DNA of 64,000 bases from CAIKMD01 sp963803265 (lineage in GTDB: Bacteria; Pseudomonadota; Alphaproteobacteria; ATCC43930; CGMCC-115725): contig CAWDLZ010000013.1 in NCBI GenBank assembly GCA_963803265.1, forward strand, positions 1-64,000, read 5' to 3'. The notes beneath the pieces are model-generated. The model searched no databases. It was given only the letters and a program-made list of their open reading frames with translations, and was not told where the DNA came from. The translations under genes were made by a program, and so were the position numbers. Shown here in pieces: positions 36,009 to 44,923 of the stretch (within the stretch, counting starts at the first letter, position 1; each line of letters opens with the position of its first letter).

Positions 36009-36627
36009 AAATCCTCCCGCGTCTTTTCGCCGCCGCCGCGCTGGTCTTCCTCGCGGGTTGCGGCGGCCTCCTGCCCGCGCCCGCGCCGCCGCCCGTCTCT
36101 ACCGCCTCACCAACCCCGACGATTTTCCCGCCGCCGCGCGTGTGGCGCCGGTGCAGCTCGTGGTCGACGTGCCGACGGCGCAGGCGGCGCTCGGCACGGC
36201 GCGGATCGCGCTGACGCGAAGTCCTACCACGTTCGACTATTTCGCCGATTCGGCTTGGACCGATCGGCTTCCCGCGCTAGTGCAGGCGCTGCTCGTGGAA
36301 GCGCTCGAGGATTTGCACCGCATCGCCGCGGTCGGCCCCGATGATGGCGCGTTGCGCGCCGATGTCGTGCTCGCGACCGAGTTGCGCCATTTCGAGGCGG
36401 TCTATGACGGCGGCGCCGGACCGCCGCGATGGCGGATCGAAATCGCCGCGAAGCTGGTCAAGATGCCGGATCGCACGATTCTTGCCGGTCGAGAGTTCGG
36501 CGACGCGGCGGCGGCTGAGCGCAACGACATGCCGGCGATCCTCGCGGCCGGCGATGCCGCCTGGCGCGACGCCGCCCGGCACATCGCCGAGTGGGCCGCG
36601 GATGCGCTCGCGGCGACGGCGCGTTAA
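36005..36627 (+). pseudogene. ABC-type transport auxiliary lipoprotein (PqiC/YmbA type), one-base frameshift
   Basis: About 206 aa. The start (MKILPRLFAAAALVFLAGCG) is a lipoprotein signal with lipobox LAGC; the rest, from RLYRLTNPDDFPAAARVAPV to ADALAATAR, is in another frame and has the family layout (VDVPTAQAALGTARIALTRS; DSAWTDRLPALVQALLVEAL). One base gained or lost in the GCC/CCG run at about 36083-36096 explains the break. These lipoproteins work with MCE transporters at the outer membrane. The stop codon lies inside the first copy of a 22-base direct repeat. Confidence 0.8.
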
Positions 36628-36641
36628 GCGAGCGCCGCAGC
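36620..36641 (+). repeat. 22-base direct repeat, copy 1
   Basis: Begins CGCGTTAAGCG and is identical over 22 bases to 37663-37684. It covers the stop codon of the lipoprotein gene. The two copies are 1043 bases apart and enclose the amidohydrolase gene. Confidence 0.85.
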
Positions 36642-36664
36642 GGGCTCGGGTGGCCCTGCGGGGC

Positions 36665-37483
36665 TCACGCGCCCGGCAAATTCCAGCCGATCCAGCGGCA
36701 CAGCGCCTTGCCCATGATCAGCTCCTTGTCGGCTTCGGTCAGGAAGCCAAGCTCTTCGGTGAACATCGTGATGCATTCCCGCCATGAGCAGGGCATGCGC
36801 GTGATGTCCGTGCCCCAGAACATCCGCTCCGGTCCGAAGGCATCGTAGACCTGGTGAAGCTGCTTGTGGATGTTGCGGAACGGGTAGGGCGCGCTCGAAT
36901 ATCCGGCGGCGCCGGTCGCCTTGACCGCGATATTCTTGTGTCGGGCGAGCGCCAAGAGGGCCGGCAGGTTGGCGAAGGCGGCATCGTCCTTCAGTCGCGG
37001 CGGCATGCCGAGATGGTCAATCAAGAATCGAAGCCCGGGATGGCGTTCGGCGATCGTGCCGAGGAGGGGCAGGAAACTCGCGGCGCCCAGCGCGACCGGA
37101 AGTCCCGCGCGCTCGGCCGCCGGCCACAGCCAGTCCATGGTGCCGTCGCCCGGCCAGTTCTGTTGGCCCGGCAAGTTGAAGGTGAAGCGGAGGCCGAGCA
37201 TTCCGGGGCGGCTCTTCCATCCCGCGACGAGCGCGCGGCTTTCCATCCGGTCGAGCGGAAACCCGCCGAGGACGGCATAGCGGCGCGGATATTTCTTCGC
37301 GGCGTCGGCGGCGACCTCGTTCGAGGTCGGATCCCAATTGGGCGGCTGGATCACGGCAGAATTGACACCGGCCTCGTCCATTTCGGCGAGCAGCGCTTCG
37401 GCGGTAAGCGCCGACACCTGACGGTGCGGCGGATTGGGCGTGCCATTGGCCCAGATATGGACATGCGCATCGACGATCAACAT
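36665..37483 (-). CDS. amidohydrolase family protein (Amidohydro_2, 2-pyrone-4,6-dicarboxylate lactonase-like)
   Basis: A 272-aa TIM-barrel hydrolase. Metal-site motif DAHVHIW with His7/His9, LIDHLGMP with the barrel His, and WGTDITR with the catalytic Asp. Length matches lactonase-type amidohydrolases. The substrate is not determined. It is oriented against the Mla operon and lies entirely between the two 22-base direct repeats, which suggests the segment arrived as a unit. Confidence 0.85.
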   Translation of the reverse strand: MLIVDAHVHIWANGTPNPPHRQVSALTAEALLAEMDEAGVNSAVIQPPNWDPTSNEVAADAAKKYPRRYAVLGGFPLDRMESRALVAGWKSRPGMLGLRFTFNLPGQQNWPGDGTMDWLWPAAERAGLPVALGAASFLPLLGTIAERHPGLRFLIDHLGMPPRLKDDAAFANLPALLALARHKNIAVKATGAAGYSSAPYPFRNIHKQLHQVYDAFGPERMFWGTDITRMPCSWRECITMFTEELGFLTEADKELIMGKALCRWIGWNLPGA

Positions 37484-37662
37484 AGTGCGGTTTCACCCTT
37501 GGCTCGCGCGGCATTTCCACGCGCGCTCACGGCTTCTTGGCACGAAGCGGGCGGCGGTGCCAGAGGCATCTTGGAAGGGAAAGGGCCAACGATGTCCGAG
37601 CATTTCCGCTTTGCATTACGCCATCAAAGGCGTCAGCTCGCCTTCGCGAGCGCCTTCCGAAC

Positions 37663-37684
37663 CGCGTTAAGCGAGCGCCGCAGC
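37663..37684 (+). repeat. 22-base direct repeat, copy 2
   Basis: Identical to 36620-36641. It borders directly on a segment resembling the 3' half of a tRNA on the minus strand, the usual location of att-type duplications. Confidence 0.85.
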
Positions 37685-37726
37685 CTCGGAGGGAGTCGAA
37701 CTTCCAGCCTTGGGATTAGGATCCTC
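37685..37726 (-). pseudogene. degenerate tRNA-like 3' half, tRNA-Arg(CCU) type
   Basis: On the minus strand the segment has an anticodon-loop-like ATCCTAA (anticodon CCU), five spacer bases, then GGAAG, the T-loop TTCGACT, and CCCTC in the right order and spacing for the second half of a tRNA. Only about three of five pairs form in each stem and no D-arm is present upstream, so it is not a functional tRNA. It could be a relic of integration into a tRNA gene, or chance. Confidence 0.3.
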
Positions 37727-37821
37727 CTTATGATAATGGCGAGATCGTAAACCCGGCTTTGTCGCGGCCCGCGAAGTTCCGCTAGAATTGGATTGTCGCG
37801 TAGGTCAGAGAGAAAGAACAT

Positions 37822-38478
37822 GTGATTCCGCTTCGAGATGAATTGCGGCGCCCCTCGCGCTTTCCGGTCGTCACCGCGCTTATCATCGCGCTGAACCTGC
37901 TCGCCTTCTTTCTCGAACTCTCGAACGGCGATGAATTCGTCGATCGATGGTCGGTCGTCCCGGCCGATATTCTCGCCGGCCGGCACTTGATCACCATTGT
38001 GACGGCCCTGTTCATGCACGCGAGCTGGTCGCACGTTCTGGGCAACATGGTGTTCCTCTGGGCGTTCGGCCCGCAGATCGAAGACGCGATGAATCCCAGG
38101 CGCTACGTAGCGTTCTACCTCGCCGGCGGCGTCGTCTCGATGGTCGCGCAAATCGCGGTCGATCCCGGATCGACGGTTCCCAATCTGGGCGCCAGCGGAG
38201 CGATCGCCGCCGTCATGGGTGCCTTTCTGGTGACCTACCCGCGGGATCGAATTCGCACGGTTTTGTTTATCGGCTTCTTCGTCCGCATCACGTTCATACC
38301 GGCGGCGCTGCTCATCGGATTTTGGTTCCTCACCCAGCTTGTGAGTTTTGGCGTCATCGCCGACGTGCAGTCGGGCGGCGTTGCCTATATGGCTCACATC
38401 GGCGGCGTGATCTTCGGCGCCGTCACCGCACGTCTATTCGAGGATCCGCGCCGGCTCGCGCCAAATCGATGGCCATGA
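37822..38478 (+). CDS. rhomboid-family intramembrane serine protease
   Basis: A 218-aa membrane protein with six or so hydrophobic segments. The catalytic serine lies in NLGASGAIAAVMGAFL (GxSG motif) and the catalytic His in AYMAHIGGVIFGAV near the last helix; the HASWSHVLGNMVFLWAFG stretch with the conserved Asn is also typical. It cleaves membrane-anchored substrates within the bilayer. The start is GTG at 37822; the overlapping ATG at 37820 is immediately followed by a stop. Confidence 0.88.
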   Translation: MIPLRDELRRPSRFPVVTALIIALNLLAFFLELSNGDEFVDRWSVVPADILAGRHLITIVTALFMHASWSHVLGNMVFLWAFGPQIEDAMNPRRYVAFYLAGGVVSMVAQIAVDPGSTVPNLGASGAIAAVMGAFLVTYPRDRIRTVLFIGFFVRITFIPAALLIGFWFLTQLVSFGVIADVQSGGVAYMAHIGGVIFGAVTARLFEDPRRLAPNRWP

Positions 38479-38815
38479 AATTCATCGCCCGGCGTCCCGC
38501 CTCGCGCCGGGTCTGGATTTTCCCCATCGATCGGGGTCCCAGGCGTCAGGCTGTCGAAGTCCAGGGCCGGTGTGAATCGACTGATCGACCGGGCGCCGAT
38601 GCCGGCCCTTTCGCAGCAACGCTCCCCGTCAAAAATCCATCGCATTTTTTCCTAGAATCGCAAGGGTTTGCCTGGGCTGTGCGAATGCGGCATAAAGTCG
38701 CAATGATGCGGTTGGCGTCCCGCCCGCGCGCGGTCTATTAGGATGATTGACGCGAGGGGCGGCAAGCGCGATACCCGTGAGCCGCTAGAGGCCGTGTGAC
38801 GAGGGGCGCGAAAGC
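38479..38815. other. region upstream of the cytochrome oxidase operon
   Basis: About 337 bases without a gene. It must carry the promoter of the cox operon. TTGACG occurs at about 38747, but no -10 matching it stands out. GAGGGG lies shortly before the coxB start. Confidence 0.4.
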
Positions 38816-39682
38816 ATGGGATCGATGGTGAGGCTCTATCATTGGCTCGGGCGCGCTTCTCTCGCGGCCGCCGGCGGCGCGATGCTCGCCGCCGCCTGGG
38901 CCGAGGGCGCCTTGGCCGAGCAGCCGGTGCCCTGGGAGATGGGGCTGCAGCCCGCCGCGACCCCGGTGCGCGAGCGCATGGACGCCTTCCACAACGAGCT
39001 GCTCATCATCATCACGCTCATCACGCTCTTCGTCGTGTGCCTGCTGATCTATGCGATGGTGCGCTTCAACGCCAAGAGCCATCCGGTGCCGTCCCGCGTC
39101 ACCCACAATACGCTCCTCGAAGTGGTGTGGACCACGGTGCCGATCCTGATTCTCGTCGCCATAGCGATCCCGTCCTTCAAGCTGCTCTATTACGACGATC
39201 GCACCGAGCATGCCGACATGACGCTCAAGGTCACCGGCCATCAATGGTACTGGTCGTACGAATATCCCGACCAGGGCGATTTCGCCTTCGACAGCAACAT
39301 GATCCCCGACGCCGAGGCGCTCAAGGAAGACAAGCCCCGCCTCCTCTCGGTCGACAATCCGGTGATGCTGCCGGTGGGCGCCGTCGTCCGCGTCCTCATC
39401 ACCGGCACCGACGTGATCCACAGCTGGTTCCTGCCGTCGGCCGGGGTGCAGGAATACGCGATCGTCGGCCGCGTCAACGAGAGCTGGATGCAATTCGATC
39501 GCGTCGGCACCTATTACGGCCAGTGCAACCAGATTTGTGGCGTCAACCACTCCTTCATGCCGATCGAGGTTCACGTCGTCTCGCAGGCCGATTTCGACGC
39601 CTGGGTGGCCCAGGCCAAGACGAAATTCGCCCAGGGCGCCGCGCCGGCGCCCCAGCTCCGCCTCGCCGCGGCGGCTCAGTAG
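38816..39682 (+). CDS. coxB: cytochrome c oxidase subunit II
   Basis: A 288-aa subunit of the aa3-type terminal oxidase. Cleavable signal (up to about EGALAEQ), two membrane helices (LLIIITLITLFVVCLLIYAM and TVPILILVAIAIPSFKLLYY) and a periplasmic cupredoxin domain. The dinuclear CuA site is complete: GTDVIHSW with the first His, then YGQCNQICGVNHSFMPIEV with C-x3-C-x3-H and Met. It receives electrons from cytochrome c. No frame errors in this gene. ATG at 38825 is an alternative start. Confidence 0.96.
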   Translation: MGSMVRLYHWLGRASLAAAGGAMLAAAWAEGALAEQPVPWEMGLQPAATPVRERMDAFHNELLIIITLITLFVVCLLIYAMVRFNAKSHPVPSRVTHNTLLEVVWTTVPILILVAIAIPSFKLLYYDDRTEHADMTLKVTGHQWYWSYEYPDQGDFAFDSNMIPDAEALKEDKPRLLSVDNPVMLPVGAVVRVLITGTDVIHSWFLPSAGVQEYAIVGRVNESWMQFDRVGTYYGQCNQICGVNHSFMPIEVHVVSQADFDAWVAQAKTKFAQGAAPAPQLRLAAAAQ

Positions 39683-39703
39683 TCATCTCGCGAAGGATCA
39701 GCG

Positions 39704-41339
39704 ATGTCATACGGAACACACGCCCAAGGTCACGAAGCCGCGCATGGCGGCAGCCACGGCGCGCCCGCGCTCGGCTTCTGGACGCGCTGGCTCGCCTCGA
39801 CCAACCACAAGGACATCGGCACGCTCTATATCTGCTTCGCGGTTGTCATGGGCCTCGTTGGCGGCGCGTTCTCGATCATCATCCGCTACAATCTGATGCG
39901 GCCGGGCGATGTGCTGTTCGGCAATAACCATCAGCTCTACAACGTCATCATCACCGCCCATGGCCTCCTCATGGTGTTCTTCCTGGTGATGCCGGCCTTG
40001 ATCGGCGGCTTCGGCAACTGGTTCGTGCCGCTGATGATCGGCGCGCCCGACATGGCGTTTCCGCGCATGAACAATATCAGCTTCTGGCTGCTCGTACCGT
40101 CCGCCTGCCTGCTCGTGGGCTCGACCTTGGTGGGCGAAGGCGCGGGCGTGGGCTGGACGGTCTATCCGCCGCTCTCGGCCAAGCTCTACCATCCCGGGCC
40201 ATCGGTCGACATGGCGATCTTCTCGCTGCATCTGGCCGGCGCCTCTTCGATCATGGGCGCCATCAACTTCATCACCACCATCTTCAACATGCGCGCGCCG
40301 GGCATGACGCTGCACAAGATGCCGCTGTTCGTGCTGGTCGATTCTCGTTACCGCGTTTCTGCTGCTCCTCTCGCTGCCGGTGCTGGCCGGCGCCATCACC
40401 ATGCTGCTGACCGACCGCAATTTCGGCACCACCTTCTTCGATCCGGCGGGCGGCGGCGATCCGCTGCTGTTCCTCAACTTGTTCTGGTTCTTCGGCCACC
40501 CCGAGGTCTACATCATGATCCTGCCGGCATTCGGCATTATCAGCCAGGTGATCTCGACCTTCTCGAAGAAGCCGATGTTCGGCTATCTCGGCATGGCCTA
40601 CGCGATGGTGTCGATCGGCGTCATCGGCTTCGTCGTCTGGGCGCACCACATGTTCACCACCGGCATCAGCGTCGACACCGAGGCCTATTTCACCGCCGCG
40701 ACCATGGTCATCGCGGTGCCGACCGGCATCAAGATCTTCTCGTGGATCGCGACCATGTGGGAGCGGCTCGATCGAGTTCAAGACGCCGATGCTGTGGGCG
40801 ATCGGGTTCATCTTCCTCTTCACCGTCGGCGGCGTGACCGGCGTGGTGCTGGCCAATGCCGGCCTCGATCACGAGCTGCACAACACCTATTACGTGGTGG
40901 CGCATTTCCACTACGTGCTGTCAGCTTGGGCGCGGTGTTCGGGCTCTTCTGCGGGCTTCTACTACTGGATCGGCAAGATGTCGGGCCGGCAATACAACGA
41001 GACCTTCGGCAAGATCCATTTCTGGACGACCTTCATCGGCGTCAACCTGACCTTCTTCCCGATGCATTTCCTCGGGCTCGCCGGCATGCCGCGGCGCATC
41101 AGCGATTACCCCGATGCCTTCGCCGGCTGGAACATGGTGCCTCGATCGGCTCCTATATCTCCGGCGCCTCGACGCTGTTCTTCGTCTTCATCATGTTCCA
41201 TACCCTCTTCGCCGGCAAGCGCGTCGGCGCCAATTACTGGGGCGAGGGCGCGACCACCCTCGAATGGACGCTGCCCTCGCCGCCGGCCTTCCATACCTAC
41301 GAAGAGTTGCCGGTCATCGCCGCCGAGCCCGGCCACTGA
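39704..41339 (+). CDS. coxA: cytochrome c oxidase subunit I, broken by five indels
   Basis: Twelve-helix haem-copper oxidase catalytic subunit, about 540 aa once corrected. Landmarks: NHKDIGTLY, IGGFGNWFVPLMIGAPDMAF, the HPEVYI active-site motif with the Tyr-linked His, and AHFHYVLS with the haem ligands. The frame is lost and regained by an extra C at 40334 (FV-W-SILV), an extra A at 40762 (MWGGSIEF), two extra bases near 40925 balanced by an extra G near 40960 (VLSLGAVFGLFCGFYYW), and a missing G near 41140 (NMVASIGS). Each repair gives the textbook sequence, so these look like sequencing errors. Confidence 0.92.
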
Positions 41340-41357
41340 GCGGGGGCGCGACAGCCT

Positions 41358-42267
41358 CTGGCCGATCTCGCCGCCGCCGTTCATGCGCCGCCCGCGGTCG
41401 GCGATTACGTCGCGCTATTGAAGCCGCGCGTCATGTCGCTCGTCGTCTTCACCGGCTGGGTCGGGCTCGAGATCGCGCCGGGGCATCTCCATCCGCTGCT
41501 CGCCTTCACCGCCGTGCTGTGCATCGCGGTCGCGGCGGGCGCTTGCGGGCGCGATCAACATGTGGTATGACCGCGATATCGACGCGGTGATGGAGCGCAC
41601 GCGCGACCGGCCGCTGCCGGCCGGGCGGGTGGCGCCGGGCGATGCGCTCGGCTTCGGCGTGGTGCTGGCAATCGGCTCGGTTATCTTGATGGGCCTCGCC
41701 CTCAACCTGGTCGCGGCGGCGCTGCTGGTCCTGACCATCGCCTTCTACGTCTTCGTCTATACCATCTGGTTGAAGCGCCGCACGCCGCAGAACATCGTCA
41801 TGGGGGGCGCCGCCGGCGCATTTCCGCCGCTCATCGGATGGGCCGCCGCGACCGGGCAGATCGGGGTTCCGGCGCTGGTGCTCTTCGCGCTCATCTTCTT
41901 CTGGACGCCGCCGCATTTCTGGGCGCTCGCGCTCTATCGGGCGGGCGACTACGCCAAGGCCGGCGTGCCGATGCTGCCGGTCATCGCAGGACCGCGCGAG
42001 ACCAAGAAACAGATGCTGCTCTACACGCTGGTGCTGTGGCCGGTGGCGCTGGCGCCGGCGCTCATGGGCTTCGCCAGCCTCTACTATGGCGCGGCGGCGC
42101 TCGTCTTGTCGGCGCTGTTCACGGCTGCGGCACTGCGCGTCATGGTGGATCCGGGCATGCGGTCGGCCAAGCAGATGTTCGGCTTCTCGATCGTTTATTT
42201 GTTCCTGCTCTTCGCTCTTCTGGTCGCGGACCACGCAGCGTCGCTGGCAGCGGCGTTGGGGTCATGA
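41358..42267 (+). CDS. ctaB: protoheme IX farnesyltransferase, one frameshift
   Basis: UbiA-type prenyltransferase that makes haem O for the oxidase; about 302 aa. N-terminal part LADLAAAVHAPPAVGDYVAL and LKPRVMSLVVFTGWVGLEIA, then an extra T at 41543/41544 shifts the frame before NMWYDRDIDAVMERTRDRPL (the N/D-x3-D metal/diphosphate motif). Second motif: FLWTPPHFWALAL-like FFWTPPHFWALALYRAGDYA. No ATG/GTG starts the conserved frame; the listed start is the CTG that gives the expected N-terminus, and a further error there is possible. Confidence 0.88.
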
Positions 42268-42398
42268 GCTGGGCCGCCGCGGTGGACGAACGGCAAAGGC
42301 GACGGCGCGGCAAGAACCTCGCTCTCCTCGGCATCCTGCTGGCGCTGATCTTGCTGCTCTATTTTGTCACCATCGTTCGGCTGGGGATGCTGCCGTGA
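42264..42398 (+). CDS. small single-helix membrane protein, CoxF-like (44 aa)
   Basis: Short protein with a basic N-terminal half (DERQRRRRGKN) and one hydrophobic helix (LALLGILLALILLLYFVTIV). In alphaproteobacterial cox operons a gene of this size and composition sits between ctaB and ctaG, as here. ATG overlaps the ctaB stop (ATGA), and its own stop overlaps the next start (GTGA), so translation is coupled on both sides. Role in oxidase assembly is presumed from position. Confidence 0.75.
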   Translation: MSWAAAVDERQRRRRGKNLALLGILLALILLLYFVTIVRLGMLP

Positions 42399-42985
42399 CC
42401 GCGCGGGCGGGCCACAAGGGCCTCACCGCCGGGGCGCTCCTCGGCATCGTCGGCGCGATGTCGGTGCTGGTCGCCTTCTCGGTGCCGCTCTATCGCTTGT
42501 TCTGCGCCGCCACCGGCTATAAGGGCACCACTCAGCGGGTCAGCGTCGCGGCCGTCAACGAGGTGACGAGCCGAACCATCACCGTGCGCTTCAATTCCGC
42601 GATCGCGCCAGGCCTCGATTGGGAGTTTCGGCCCAAGCAGCGCTCGGTCAACGTCCATCCCGGCGAGGTGAAGGTGATCCACTACCTCGCCGTCAATCTC
42701 AGCCGCGAGCCCACCACCGGCACCGCCACCTTCAACGTGACGCCGGACAAGGTCGGTCTCTATTTCGACAAGCTGCAATGCTTTTGCTTCACCCAACAGC
42801 ATCTGGAGGCCGGCGCGAGCGCCGATCTCGCGGTGCAGTTCTTCGTCGATCCCGATATCGTCAAGGATCGGAACGACGACGACATCGACACCGTCACTCT
42901 GAGCTACACCATGTTCCGCGCCAAGGGCGACGACGATGTGTCGCTCGGCTCGTCCGCCTCAACGCCAGCGCTTTCCGTCAATTGA
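42395..42985 (+). CDS. ctaG: cytochrome c oxidase assembly protein CtaG (Cox11)
   Basis: A 196-aa copper chaperone for the CuB site. One N-terminal membrane anchor (LLGIVGAMSVLVAFSVPLYR), then a periplasmic Ig-like domain with the copper-binding CFCFTQQ motif (KLQCFCFTQQHLEAG) and the usual VPLYRLFCAATGYKGTTQ junction. The start is GTG at 42395 inside the stop of the small gene upstream. Frame intact throughout. Confidence 0.94.
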   Translation: MTARAGHKGLTAGALLGIVGAMSVLVAFSVPLYRLFCAATGYKGTTQRVSVAAVNEVTSRTITVRFNSAIAPGLDWEFRPKQRSVNVHPGEVKVIHYLAVNLSREPTTGTATFNVTPDKVGLYFDKLQCFCFTQQHLEAGASADLAVQFFVDPDIVKDRNDDDIDTVTLSYTMFRAKGDDDVSLGSSASTPALSVN

Positions 42986-43001
42986 CAGTCGAGACCCGAA
43001 G

Positions 43002-43837
43002 ATGAGCACCGAGTCGTCCGAGCACTTCGATTATCACGGCCACCACCATCCCTATCATCTGGTCGATCCGAGCTTCTGGCCGATCATCGGCGCGCTGTGC
43101 GCCGGGGTCTTGTTCGCGGGCGCGGTGCTGTTCTTCCGCGGCTATGGCTGGGAGGTGATGGGGGCGGGCGTCCTCGGCGTCCTTGCCATCATGTTCCTGT
43201 GGTGGCGCGACGTGATCCGCGAGGCGGTCCATGGCGGCTATCACAATCCGATCGTGCAGATCGGGCTGCGCTTCGGGATGGCGCTGTTCATCGCCTCCGA
43301 GGTGATGTTCTTCGCGGCCTTCTTCTGGGCATATTTCAGCGCGGCGCTGTTTCCGACCGCGGCCATGGGCGGGATGTGGCCGCCCAAGGGCATCCATCCC
43401 TTCGACCCGTTCGAGGTGCCCTTCCTCAACACCCTCGTTCTGCTGACCTCGGGCACGACCGTAACCTGGGCGCATCACGCGCTCATCGAGGGCAACCGCA
43501 AGGGGCTGATCCAGGGGCTCGCCGTCACCGTTGTCCTCGGCATTTGCTTCACTTCGCTGCAGGTCTATGAATACGCCCACTCCGCCTTCGGCTTCACCCA
43601 GGGCATCTATCCCTCGACCTTCTTCATGGCGACGGGGTTCCACGGCGCCCATGTCATCATCGGCACCACCTTCCTCGCCGTGTGCCTGTTCCGCGCCATC
43701 GCCGGGCAGTTCACGCCGACCCATCATTTCGGGCTCAGGCTGCGGCGTGGTATTGGCATTTCGTCGACGTGGTGTGGCTGTTCCTGTTCGTCTGCATCTA
43801 TTGGTGGGGCAGCGCCGGCGCGGTCGGCGCCGGGTGA
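43002..43837 (+). CDS. coxC: cytochrome c oxidase subunit III, one frameshift
   Basis: Seven-helix subunit III, about 277 aa. Landmarks: HPYHLVDPSFWPIIGAL at the start, FIASEVMFFAAFFWAYF, GTTVTWAHHALIEGNRKG and GFHGAHVIIGTTFLAVCLFR. After PTHHFG a base is missing near 43736; restoring it gives EAAAWYWHFVDVVWLFLFVC and the end IYWWGSAGAVGAG with a stop at 43837. The rest is clean. It stabilises the subunit I oxygen channel. Confidence 0.92.
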
Positions 43838-43841
43838 GTCG

Positions 43842-44207
43842 ATGGCGGATACCGGTCCGCCGGTTTCGCCGCTGGTGGCGGCGCTACGCTGTCGCTGCCC
43901 GCGATGCGGCCAGGGCAAGCTCTTTGACGGGCTCTTGCACGTGGCGCCGCGCTGCTCGCATTGCGGCCTCGATTTCGCCGCCGAGGATGCCGGCGACGCG
44001 CCGGCTTTCGTCGTCGTTTTGATCCTCGGCGCCATCGTCGTTGGCCTGGCGCTGCTGGTCGAAAGCATCTTCGCGCCGCCGTTTTGGGTGCATGTCGTGC
44101 TGTGGACTCCGACGATCATCGGCGGCTCGATCGCCCTCTTGCGGCCGCTGAAGGCGGGGATGATCGCGCTGCAATACCGCCATCGCCGTCTGGGCGGCGC
44201 GCCTTAA
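43842..44207 (+). CDS. DUF983 family protein
   Basis: A 121-aa protein with an N-terminal zinc-ribbon pattern (RCPRCGQGKLFDGLLHVAPR then CSHCGLDF: two CxxC pairs) and two hydrophobic segments (VVVLILGAIVVGLALLVESI; WTPTIIGGSIALLRPLKAG). DUF983 genes regularly lie between coxC and SURF1 in alphaproteobacteria. Its last base is shared with the SURF1 start (TAATG). Function in oxidase biogenesis is presumed, not shown. Confidence 0.88.
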   Translation: MADTGPPVSPLVAALRCRCPRCGQGKLFDGLLHVAPRCSHCGLDFAAEDAGDAPAFVVVLILGAIVVGLALLVESIFAPPFWVHVVLWTPTIIGGSIALLRPLKAGMIALQYRHRRLGGAP

Positions 44208-44923
44208 TGGGGCGGCGCGCCCTGTTCTGGCCCTCGGCCTGGACCGGCCTCGGCTTCGCGATCCTGATCGGGCTGGGCATCTGGCAGGTCCAGCGCCTCG
44301 GATGGAAGGAAGGCCTGATCGCCCAGCGCCAAGGCGCGCTGGCCGCAGCACCCGTCGCCCTCCCGGAGACGATAGAGGCCGCCGCCGCGCTCGAATTCCA
44401 TCCGGTTCGCGCATCGGGCGTGTTCCAGAACGACCGCGAGCTTTATCTCAACGCCCAGTCCGTGGGGCGGGGCGATGCCGGCTTCGACGTGGTGACGCCC
44501 CTGAGCTTGCCCGACGGCTCGGTGCTTCTGGTCAATCGCGGCTTCGTGCCCACCGACAAGAAATCGCCCGAGACCCGGGCCGAGGGCGAGATTTCGGGCG
44601 CCACCACCGTCGTCGGTCTCTTGCGCCTCGCCCCCGCCGGCAAGCCGAGCATCTTCACCCCCGAAAACGATCCGGCGCGGAATTCCTGGTTCTATGTCGA
44701 TCTCGCCGCGATGGCGAAAGCCGCCGCGATCGTCCATGTCCTGCCGTTCTATCTCGACGCCGATGCCAGCCCCAATCCCGGCGGCTGGCCGCAAGGCGGG
44801 CAAACCGAGACCGATCTTCCGAACAACCACTTGCAATATGCCTTGACCTGGTTTGCCTTGGCGGCGGCTCTCATCGTGATCTATGTCCGCTTCGCGCGCC
44901 GGCGTCTCGGAGAAACCAGATGA
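44207..44923 (+). CDS. SURF1 family cytochrome oxidase assembly protein
   Basis: A 238-aa inner-membrane protein with the SURF1 plan: N-terminal helix (WTGLGFAILIGLGIWQVQRL, including the GxWQ motif), a periplasmic domain (VRASGVFQNDRELYLNAQSV; VLLVNRGFVP; NSWFYVD) and a C-terminal helix (NNHLQYALTWFALAAALIVI). It helps insert haem a into subunit I. Starts within the stop of the DUF983 gene, and its stop overlaps the start of the carboxypeptidase gene. Confidence 0.92.
   Translation: MGRRALFWPSAWTGLGFAILIGLGIWQVQRLGWKEGLIAQRQGALAAAPVALPETIEAAAALEFHPVRASGVFQNDRELYLNAQSVGRGDAGFDVVTPLSLPDGSVLLVNRGFVPTDKKSPETRAEGEISGATTVVGLLRLAPAGKPSIFTPENDPARNSWFYVDLAAMAKAAAIVHVLPFYLDADASPNPGGWPQGGQTETDLPNNHLQYALTWFALAAALIVIYVRFARRRLGETR

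Larger units (their letters stand above)
37484..37821. other. intergenic region with repeat copy 2 and a tRNA-like remnant
   Basis: No protein gene. Holds the second 22-base repeat (37663-37684) and the tRNA-like segment (37685-37726). The promoter of the minus-strand amidohydrolase should lie in the left half. Confidence 0.4.
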
